Shown: positions 49,231-59,200 of the stretch, one piece after another
Layout of the letters: the number at the start of each line of letters is the position of its first letter
Numbering within the stretch: position 1 is the first letter of the stretch
Origin: Sabellastarte sp. h YS-2021
Lineage: Eukaryota; Annelida; Polychaeta; Sabellida; Sabellidae
Direction: 5' to 3'
NCBI GenBank assembly: GCA_964017235.1
Contig: OZ024931.1
Coordinates: 104,054,221 to 104,118,220, forward strand
Length of the DNA stretch: 64,000 nt
Made by a program: the position numbers and the translations under genes
The notes under the pieces: generated by a model
What the model was told of the DNA's origin: nothing
Databases searched by the model: none
What the model saw: only the letters and a program-made list of their open reading frames with translations

Positions 49231-49266
49231 ATGCTGATAAGATTTATTTTGTGTGTTTGCTTAATG
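49231..49266 (+). CDS. Possible signal-peptide exon of the WSC-PKD gene
   Basis: ATG at 49231 opens a short hydrophobic stretch, MLIRFILCVCLM, followed at once by a consensus donor GTAAGT. It would supply a secretion signal for the gene whose WSC domain begins at 56241. However, it ends in phase 0 whereas the 56241 exon needs phase 1. Either another exon lies between, or this is not the right start. Confidence 0.35.
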
Positions 49267-49489
49267 GTAAGTAATTTTTACAACTGAATATCTGTTTCTA
49301 AATTGTCATATTAATAACCTTGCATGAACTTCAGTTTTTAAATGTGAAATATGATGCTCCATTTTTTAACTTCAAAGCTAGAAAGTTAATTAAAACTACA
49401 GCATGAAAAGAATGGCAGGACAACATAACAGTTCATTTTATTATCTAGAGCGTTTACAAATACTTTCTTAATTAGACCAAGTAGCAGTT

Positions 49490-49632
49490 TAGAGTTATAC
49501 ATCCTGTTCATCAACAAGGATCATATTGGGACAGGTTCTCAGCTTTGTCACTTAATTGTGGGAGTGGAACCCACACAGAGGTGACAGCCTGTGATTAGAT
49601 GGCAAACATGTTAACCACCAGGCCACTGATTA
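49490..49632 (-). mobile_element. tRNA-derived SINE, family 2
   Basis: On the minus strand, GTGGCCTGGTGGTTAACATG (A box) and 'gtgtgggttccactcccaca' (B box) form the head. The body reads 'aagctgagaacctgtcccaat' and the tail 'aacaggatgtataac'. The same family occurs at 57986-58133, as a diverged copy at 50041-50190, and as a 41-bp tail at 63779-63819. The tail resembles the conserved SINE end common in molluscs. Confidence 0.75.
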
Positions 49633-49639
49633 CCTAATT

Positions 49640-52233
49640 AGCAGGTTGAAATATTGCTAAACATTAACATGCATGCAAATGTTTTTATATGGCATTCAAA
49701 CAAACGTCAAATTAATTAGATGTCTTGCAACAAATATTGTTAGAGGTTGACATTTACCATTATGGAGGTCACGTGGTAAAATATGGCACACCCCTTTTAT
49801 GTTTATTCAAATTTCTACATACAACACAGAATTACACACAAATGCCATATATTGAAAGGATCTGGAAATTAAACTTTAATGTGTTGATGCCAGATTTAAA
49901 AATATATAAATTTTATATCTTTATATAGACACAACGCCAAAGCGTTTACATGGAAAAACAGTTTCTCTTAGTTGAAGAACATATATTCAAAACTGATAAA
50001 ACTGGTCAGAGTTTGCAGAAAAGTCAACGACACTAAACTTCAAAGGTCAGAGTTGGGTGATTTTGTCTGTCCAAACAGCCAGTGTTATATTATGAGACAC
50101 TGTCAGTCTTGTTCATATTATTGTCATGAGGCAGATTCAGACCCATGAACATGGACAAGAGACCCAAGTACTTTTGGCCAAATTTCATCCCCACTGCGCC
50201 TGTGATATTTTTTATAATCAGAAAGTAATAAATAGTTTTGTCAGTCATCAAAGCGTGGATACTCTTGTTTATACAGGGTCGTTTGTATTTTTAGATACTG
50301 GATGCTGGCTTTGGAAGTGCAGGTAGTATATTTTCCAAATACATGTACTTAAATAGGCATGCGCACATAACATGGTAGTTTTGGCCAAGGTGTATTTATA
50401 TCACATTGATATTAAAAATAATATTCTGGAATATGATCTTACTGTGATTTAGTTACTTCCCTGGCATAAAAAGTAAAGTGGGAATATAGGTTTATGTTTA
50501 GTCTGTCGTGTACCAGGGACTTTTGTAAACTTTAATTTTCTACACCCTGAGACTGAGTAATTTAACAAATGTAAGAGTTAAACATGAAGATTTATTGCAG
50601 TTTTTTCTGTTTAATGTATATTTATAAGCATAATGATTGGTAATAATTGTTTTAAACTGCACACTCAGTTAAAACGAAAGTGAAGGTATATTTTTTAATA
50701 GCAATGTTGCAGATAAGGAGAGGATTGCTGTGAGCATAATGTTAGGTACTTGGAAATTAAATTAACTGATGTTTAACCTTTTTCATAAAATTGAGATGTT
50801 TTAACAGAAATTTTCACAATATTCCCAAATAATGAGTGGTCAACCATGAGAATATTTCTGTTTAAACTGCATCTGCTATTTCCACAATATATCTTACAAT
50901 ACAGTCCTCTCTGACATGTGAAATATAAAATAACAAATCAAAATGTAAAAAAAAAAAATGAAAACTGCAATCATCCAGAGCAAAATACTTATTATACATA
51001 CTAAACATTATACTATGGATTTAACAAATGAATAATTTAAGCATGAAACTGATACACTTTTGAAGCAAGTTATCAAATATCACTACTAAATCTATACATA
51101 AAATGTGTTTTGTAGTTCGATTAACTTGGCAATATAGGTACAAAGAAGATGAAAATGATTTTAGTAGTATAAGTTTAATGTTTGAAATATTAAATCGGCA
51201 GCAAGACTGGCATTTTGGACCTCGATGAATAATTAAAGTGGTTCTGTCAGTGAAAGGCAAGTTATTTCTTTGTTACCTTATATTAACCTTGTGGTTGTTA
51301 ATATTTAAACACACCAGTAAGTGTTCTTATCATAGGCAGGAGAAAATCAGCCTTTTACCTAATTTTAAAAAACTCATTCGCGCCTGATTGGAATATTGTT
51401 CTGCCAGAATAGAGCATCTATAGAAGAACAAACTTCCAAAGGTAATCCTCTTTTTGGAGAATTCAGAGGGGTTTGATTAAAAACTCCTGCAAGAGCATCT
51501 TTAAAAGTGATATTGCACAAATTAGGATATCCTACAAAACAAAAAAATCAGCCTAATTTAACCAGAAGTATTTGTTTAGGTGGACCATTTTTCGTGTATA
51601 CTTTCAGTCAAAATCTTTTCAAAGAAACGTAGATTTTCTTTTCATTAAATTATGATAATATATAATATATTATTAAAGGTTGCCTTAAACTGACACAGGT
51701 ATTTCATTCCCAAATTCGAGTAGTCCAGCTATTTTTCTCTTTGGGCAATATGGTGCAATACTTCAAATTTGTACCTCCAGACGAGTTAAATATTTTTTTC
51801 ATAATGCAGTTTATCCATAATAGTTAAACTACTTAAACTTGGATATGGCTAAACCAACACACATTCATCTGAATCTGCTAAGATTTGTGCATTTTTTGAA
51901 GCACTGACACTCATTCAGGAAAATACCAACATTTATATTTGGAAACTACCAGAACATTATTTGTCCCTATGATAAATTTAAATTAAATTTGTCTTCTATT
52001 TTTGTTTCTTCTTTAATGTACATTTTTAGTTTGTCATTGTTTTGGTTTAATTGTCATTTTTACACTTTTCACTGATACGGTCCAATAATTTTTGCAATTT
52101 ATGTTTACTGTCTGAAATAAGAACAATATCATCAGCATGAAGTCACATGTGGACTTTTAAATTCCCCAGTTGACTCCCAGAACCAAACATTTGTAACTTA
52201 ATTGTAAGGTCATTCAAAATTATATAAAAGTTT
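49640..52233. other. Probable intergenic or 5' intron sequence, little recognised
   Basis: A diverged family-2 SINE appears at about 50041-50190 ('aaaggtcagagttggg', 'ccaaacagccagtgtta', 'gaggcagattcagacccatg'). A run of A lies at 50947. No exon with splice signals plus similarity was found. Open stretches here are short and unsupported. Confidence 0.45.
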
Positions 52234-52247
52234 TTGACAAGTAAATT

Positions 52248-52479
52248 AGGGGCCACGGTGGCAGAGTGGTAACACTCTCGCCTCCCACCTCTGAGGCTGG
52301 GGTTCGATCCCCAGCATGGCCTCAAGTGGGAAAGCTGGTAGTTGCTTGCTGTTGGTCGGCAGTTTACAGTACAGAACCCTAGTGAACTCTATGTACTGGT
52401 TTCCTCTGCCCTTCCAACTTTCTGTTGTGATATGACCTGTACAGTGTTGAAAGCGACGTAAAAAAACCAAATAAATAAA
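52248..52479 (+). mobile_element. tRNA-derived SINE, family 1, intact with 14-bp target duplication
   Basis: The head GGCCACGGTGGCAGAGTGGT (A box) and GGGGTTCGATCCCCAGC (B box) is tRNA-like. The body contains 'gctgttggtcggcagtttac' and 'tgtactggtttcctctgccc'. The tail reads 'gaaagcgacgtaaaaaaacc' and AAATAAATAAAT. TTGACAAGTAAATT flanks it at 52234-52247 and 52480-52493. The good promoter boxes and perfect duplication mark it as fairly young. Confidence 0.92.
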
Positions 52480-52889
52480 TTGACAAGTAAATTGTCTTCT
52501 TGTCTTACTCCTTTCAAAAATTTGTTATTCTGAAAAGTAGTGATTGAAGTTAAGACAAATTCTGTGCAATATAAAGCTGAAACGATCTCTAACTGATTTG
52601 CTTTCATATGCATATGAAACATGTGAAAGTGCAGAATTAAGATCTTCACAGCATCGTCCTCCAATGATTCTAAACAAACCCAAACACTGATTTATGCAGT
52701 GACTTAAGATTGATGTGTATGTTACTTGTTGTTTTGACACCATTGGCCATTTTGAAACAGCAATGGGCGTATATAACCTAGCTAACCTCATTCCTCTATA
52801 ATGGAACGTATGGGTTGTTGTTAATATTTTAGTAATCCGATTAATAACTGCTGTTTTGTTTTCACTCATTGTGCATGGGGGTGGCGGTT

Positions 52890-53540
52890 ATAATCCTGTT
52901 CTGGCTATATATCTCTGTAATTTGGGTGTACAAACTTGATATTTGGTAGGGACATTGATTGGAGGTGTAACTGTGCAACGTCATGGTATGATATTGATTT
53001 GACCTTTGACCCCACCATAATGACCTTCACCTTTAAAATCTTCTCCTGGCTATATTTCGGAAACTGTTAATAGGTGTAGAAAGTTGATACTTAGTGAGGA
53101 CATTATAGTTAGGAGAGTAGGTGTGCAACGTCACTGTGATTTTGATTCGACCTTTGAACTGGCCATTGTGACTTTGATCCTCAAATTCTTGTCCGGCCTC
53201 TATCTGGCAAACTGTAAGGTGTAGAAATTTAATACTTTGTAGGAACATTGGTTGGAAGGTGTTTGTGCAATGTCATGGTGTGATCTTGATTTGAACTTAT
53301 GGCTTTTGACTTTAGTGACATTTTCCTGTAAAATCTTGTCAAGGCTATATACCTGAAACTGTAAGGTGTAGAAAGTTGATACTTTGTATTGACATTGGTT
53401 GAGGGTGTAGGTGTACAACGTCATGGTGTGGACTTGATTTGGCCTTTGCCCTACTGTAAACCATGAGTTATAGAAAGTTGATACTTTTTAGGGTCATTGA
53501 TTGGCGTGTCTAGGTGTGCAGTGCTAAGGTGAAAGCTTGT
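52890..53540. repeat. ~180-bp tandem repeat, about four copies
   Basis: 'gtgcaacgtcatggt' recurs at about 52973, 53126, 53267 and 53413, each followed by a 'gatttgacctttgacc'-like run, 'ggctatat' and 'gtagaaagttgatactt'. It is the opposite orientation of the family at 14785-15225. Unit length varies between about 140 and 180 bp through small deletions. Nothing else was recognised from 53541 to 54209. Confidence 0.8.
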
Positions 53541-54220
53541 GACCCAAATAAAAACCCTGACTCATGAAACCAAACGGATAATACCAAACCAGAAAATACA
53601 TTGAGCCACAAACAAGCCAGGACAAAGTGAACGGGATATTAGATTCTTCATTTCATTAACAATGGAAAAATGGCGAAATGTACTTTAAAACTTTTTCAAG
53701 TTATATTTAAGTGTCCCCTAATATAGCTTATGCAGCATTTATCAATATACTCTTTCAAAAACACAAAAATGATGTTGCCACTGAAAAATGACACTAAAAA
53801 TGAGAAGTTCAATCAATGTGTTTAGCAACTATATTTGATGAAAAACTTGAAACCAGGCTGAGGTAGAAGCAGTTACTGCGCAGTTAATGTGTGTGTCTTT
53901 GGATTTGGTCATTGATTACTTGGTGACATGGATTGTTCCCTCCATGTTTTGCACATTAACACTTTTCTCTGAGCAAACATTATTGAACTGGGGAAACAAA
54001 GACCTTTTAAACCTCCATGTTAACAGGTAGGAGACTGGCAAGCTCATCTTTTAGCTTGTAGTTTTATTTTGCTGGAAATGGCATGGTTAATAAAAAGAAT
54101 CTTTAGCTGTTTTTACACCATCTTCTGTGCTCAGGATTTTAAATGAGATGCCAATTAATGGAGGATTATGTAAAATATTAATATGTAGGCACATATTTGC
54201 TGCTTCCTAAAATATTTAAA

Positions 54221-54453
54221 TTTATTTATTTGGGGGTTTACTTCGCTTTCAACACTGTACAGGTCATATCACGATGGGTTGTTTTGTGGGCAGAGGAAAC
54301 TAGTACATACAGTTTGGCAAGGTTCTGTACTGTAAACTGCCGACCATCACAGTAAGCAACTACCAACTTTCCCACTTAAGGCCTGGGGTTTGAACCACCG
54401 ACCTCAGAAGTAGAGGGCGAGAGTGTTACCATTGCATCACCATGGTCTCCCTT
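54221..54453 (-). mobile_element. tRNA-derived SINE, family 1, second copy
   Basis: The minus strand repeats the head 'gagaccatggtgatgcaatg', B box 'ggtggttcaaaccccagg', body 'ctgtgatggtcggcagttta' and the 'tgttgaaagcgaagtaaacc' tail seen at 52248. Flanking AAATATTTAAA occurs at 54210-54220 and 54454-54464. More substitutions, including the B box, show it is older than the 52248 copy. Confidence 0.85.
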
Positions 54454-54593
54454 AAATATTTAAAAAAGTATACATGTCCTTCAAATATTCAGATATAACT
54501 CCCGTTTCCTGTCGAGTTTTGTCATTTATAACAGTTTGTCATATTGAATAATTCACCATACTTGTTGAAATTCTTGTCATCCAAATGTTTTGA

Positions 54594-54646
54594 GTGGTTA
54601 CCTCAGCTCTACTTGCATGAGAAAGAAAAGCCGAGATAACCACACC
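54594..54646. repeat. Short inverted repeat related to MITE B
   Basis: GTGGTTACCTCAGCTCTACT pairs with 'agccgagataaccacac' at the other end. The left half closely resembles the terminal arm of element B (25678). It looks like an extreme internal deletion derivative, about 50 bp long. Confidence 0.55.
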
Positions 54647-54899
54647 TACTGCATCTTTTGAAACATTCCTCCCACTGTATTCGATGTCACATCCACTGTG
54701 ACTATTGAATGTTTCTAAAGGTCCATAGTTTGCTCAGCGCTGGCTGATTTGTAATTTCATAAAACAAAATGGCTGTTACTTCGATAACCAATACTTTGTA
54801 CCGTTATTTGAGTGACACATTAAATCTGGGGCTATTATGAAAAAGAAGATATTTCACAAGAATTTGATATTGTTTTAATTCACAAAACAGGAATTCATT

Positions 54900-55985
54900 T
54901 GAAATCTCACGTCTTACACCCATCAAGGTGGTTATGTTTTGGGGGTGCATTTGTTTCTCTGCGTGTCTTTTTGTTAGTCTGTCCTTGATTTCTCCACAAC
55001 AAATGAATGGATCTTTCTGTAATTTTTTCCCTGGGTAAGGACTGACCACAAGAAGATCGCGGTAGTTAAATTTTGAGAAGGTTCCAGATCATAATCCAGA
55101 TACTAAAAATCCGGAATGTGCAAAAGTCCCATTTTCACTGCATTTTCCATGCTTTTGCCTTCATGTTTTTAATATTCGTCCAAGAGTAATCAATGGATCC
55201 TTAAGAATTTTTATACAAGTAGGGTCTCACCAGGGGGAGACGTGATTTAATTTTGGAAAGATCATGCTCATAATCTGCACACAAATAAATCCAAAAGTCC
55301 CATTTTCAGTGTATTTCATGGTCATGCTATCCAGTATTTGGTGACATTATCATATGTGATACTCGACTGCCTAGCTGAAGTTCTGTGCTCTAGGAGTGAA
55401 TTCTAGTTATTTACTTGCTTAATAATGTCTACAGATATCATCCAAAACTGATAATCAAGAGAGTACATGAGTGATACCAGTTTACCCTTGTTTAATCGAA
55501 AACTACTTTCTAATTTCAATTAACTACTTGATTTTAATATATTTACATCATCTAAACATTGGCTGATGACCTCCATCCGGAGATTATATTTTGTGTTGCA
55601 TTTATTTGTCTGTCTGTTTGTGTTCATGATAATTCCAAAAGTAATGAACAGAGCTATCTGAATTTTTTTTAGGGTAAGGCCTGACCAAGGAAAATGTGAT
55701 TATATCTTGGCAAAGATCCATATCACATTCTGGATACAGAAAAAAAAACTACATTTTCAAAGGTCTCAGTTTCAATATATTATCCATGACTGTGGCTTTC
55801 AGCCTGACATTTCTCCAAAAGTAATGATCAGATCATCATAATTTTTATGTGGATAGAGTCTGACCAAAAGAAGTAGTGACTTCATTTTCAGATCTTTATC
55901 AAAATCTGGATACACACAATCCAGAACTTTTGGAAATGCCCTCTCTGGTGGACGTTTGTGCTCTATGAGTGCTTTCTAGTTCACG
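54900..55985. repeat. Three to four diverged units of a dispersed repeat
   Basis: The phrases 'ggttatgttttgggggtgca', 'tttgtctgtctgtttgtg', 'gggtaaggcctgaccaagga' and 'ccatattcac..ctggataca' recur at about 54920, 55140, 55570 and 55800 at roughly 250-400 bp steps. Its ends ('gtggacgtttgtgctctatgagtgctttctagtt') mark a known style of short mobile repeat in invertebrates. No coding content was seen, and nothing else was found in 54650-54900. Confidence 0.6.
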
Positions 55986-56132
55986 TTACTTTAGTTTTCT
56001 TTGATATTGTCATCACAGATTACTTTCTTCTTTTTTTCTGGCAATTTTTCCTGTTACATTAATATTATTAAAGGTTCATGACATGCATGCACACCAATTT
56101 GCGTGATCATATTAATTTCTTGTATGTTTTAA

Positions 56133-56212
56133 TAAGCTTAGCCAAAAAAAGAAATGCAAGATATCTGGAAATTTATTCCTTATAAAACTTGTGTTTCTTT
56201 TTTGGCTTAGTA
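56133..56212. repeat. Foldback, ~28-bp arms, just upstream of WSC exon
   Basis: 'aagcttagccaaaaaaagaa' and 'tttcttttttggcttagta' are near-perfect inverses around a 24-base loop. The repeat ends about 28 bases before the splice acceptor at 56240, so its right arm may supply the polypyrimidine tract or the branch region. Confidence 0.65.
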
Positions 56213-56240
56213 TACCGGTAATATTTATTCTGTGCTCTAG

Positions 56241-59200
56241 CAAGCTACGGAGGCTGTTACAGAGAGAGAAAGCAAAAACGGTACTTTGGAGTATCTCCTG
56301 GAGGTTACGATCCCACCAATTTAAACATTGCAAAGTGTCAGGAGCTCTGCAGAGCCTACAAGTATGAGTATGCAGGTAAAGTCAGTACTTTAGATACGGA
56401 GTACCTTACGATTGAAATGTTTTTGTCATTCAGTAATAATTGTCGATCTGATATGTACATGATAGAATGACCTTGAAGCTATTTGAATAGTGTTCCTTGC
56501 TATGTTAATAACTTATCCATTAATTTATCAACATTCATTTATATCATGTCAACGATTGAAATTAATTTAGAATTTTAAAAAAATCACTGAAGGCATCACT
56601 AGGGACTGGTTTCACAAAGGATCTTAGGCCTGGTCAAGCATTGGCTAAGTCAGGGACTTAAATCTAAGACTTTATGCTCAGCTATGTTTGGGACTTAAAT
56701 AGATTTCACAAATAGCGACTTAGCCAAATCCCAGCTTATCAAAAAACCACAGTGGTTTTCTGTCTCATGTGACCTCTGTTTCTATTCAAAGTATATGTGT
56801 TTGGTGGCATTTATCCTTTGTTCTTCCAAACTACCAAAGACTATCTTAGGGAGGTGTTGTATATATTAACATTTATTTACAGCCATTTAAAATTCATAAG
56901 TGAAACTAGGTTCATGGCAGCCATATCTAAGTGTATGTTTACAAAAATTGAGCCCCCTCCCAGGTGGACTTAACTTTGAGTGTGCTAGCTGCTTTGTCAA
57001 ATACTCAACGACCAGACACTTAGCCTAAGTTTTTGACATAAGTCCTATTTTAAGTCTAAGTCCAGGCTAAGTCCTTTTGTGAAACCAGCCCTTCAATACT
57101 GATGTCTTTCAACATACTAGTATTCAAAATAACCACATTGTCAGATTTGTATATATGTGTCAATTTACATCACCCAATTTGTGTATATATGTCAAGGTTA
57201 CTTGCCCACATGCGATGTCTAAAGTCTTGCCATTTTCTTCACAGGTCTTACTAGTAACAAAGACAGTACCATGGGCTTCTGTTTCTGTGGTAATGACCTT
57301 CCTCCCGGAGATACTCAGGAGAATGATGCTTTTTGTAACAATCCCTGTTCAGACGGATCACAGGACTTATGTGGAGGCTTTGACCATGTGGCCGTACACA
57401 AAACAGGCATACCAATCACAGGTATGAAGAATGTTTTTACAATTACAATACACATTAATTCTACAGAGTGATTATCAACTGCATGTGTTGCTAGATTCTA
57501 TTTAATGTAGAAATAAAGTCCGAGGTTTTGTGATTTATAACCCCAGATAATTCACAAATTTCCGGCGAATAACGGACTACATTTATGAGACACATTTAAG
57601 CTGTTAAATTATTTACTATCATGCAGCAGTATGTGCCTTGAATGGGTTAAATCATACTTTATCACTACAAATAAAATTTAAGAGCCCCATGGTACAATAT
57701 ACTTAAGAACACTTTTTACAATATTTGTATGTGTTTATGGTAAATCTGTTGATGTATTTATGGTGTAGGCTTAACTTTGAGCTCAGATGCACCAACAGGG
57801 GTGGCTGAAATCTTCAAGCCTGTAAAATTTGACTACAGTATAGTGGAGGGGCCTGTCAGTGTTCTTTACCAGATAGCATTTGGGGATGGAGCAGACACGT
57901 AAGACATACTCGTAATGTATACACAGCAGATATAATTCTGAAAGCAGGTCAATAAGAAATCATTTTATTATATTTTGTACTGTTTAAAGGTCAAAGTTGG
58001 AGTGTTACATCCTGTTCAACAGCCAGGGTCATATTATGACAGGTCCTCAGCTTTTGTCACTTGTGGGAGTCAAACCCATACAGAGGTGACAACCTGTGAT
58101 TAGATGCCAAACCTGCTGACCCAATAGAGCACTGCATGAGGACCTCTTGTACTATTTTAAAAGAGGGACAAGTTGTGAAAGTTGACATAAAACCCAAAAT
58201 AGGATCTCGGCCTAAGCAATACGAGAGTCTAATTCTTATTCAACAGGAAATGAATGGAGAGGTTATTGGTTTTACACAGACTATTACTGCACAGATTTTA
58301 ACCAAACAAAAACGAGACACAGTAGTGAAAAATACCTTTTCAATGATATATAGAATGTATTAGTAGGTTAACAAAACACCATGATGACATATTTTATTAG
58401 CCTCTATACTTAGATGAAGTCACAACATTGTATATGATGATCCATGGGGTTTCAGGAGATTAATGGATGTGTCAGGCTGACAATCATTGATGGTGGTTCA
58501 TTTCTACAGTATATTGCCCTATAATATTACATTATTGTACGTACTATTCTCATATGCCAGCTTGAGTAGGATTTACTGGAACTGACTTTCCATACTGAAG
58601 AATTATTCCAAGCTTGTGTGGCAAATGCATTTAGTACAAGTATTGGTGTTCTCTCACAGGTCTGTAGGGAATGCCACAAACATGGACACAAAGATATTCT
58701 CCTTGCCAGGAGAGTATATAGTGACACTTCACGTCAGTGATGCAGACATCCCAGCACTGGTAAGTTGTGCTTAATGTATATGCAAGGTATTTGATTTGAT
58801 GAGACCATTTGTTGAGATTGTGAGGCAGCAGTACATCAGCCTTGCACCTGGAAAAGAATGTTGCCATTTCACTCTTAAATTTATTTAATAAGAAACTAAT
58901 GAACCTCTGTTTGAAGTGGGTCATGTATTCCACCATTGCTTTTTTGTTTGACACAGATGAACTAAATATATTTCTGCTTTCAAATGCCAGCATGCAACTT
59001 TTGAGTAAAACTTACACTGATAAAAACTACTGGTATCTCTGCATTTAATCTGTTGGCAATCAGAAGAAATTGTTCATAGTACCAAACACTGATAGGAAAC
59101 ACTGTCCATGATAGATGGAGGATAGTAAACATAATAAGAATGATCATTAACAGAAATTAAATTTAGTGCTTGATTGCATTGAGTTGCTGATTTTGCATCT

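Noticed and set aside
57155-57471. Extended frames around the second WSC exon
   Set aside because: Only 57245-57421 is bounded by good splice sites. The extensions are intron sequence, and one frame is a shadow.
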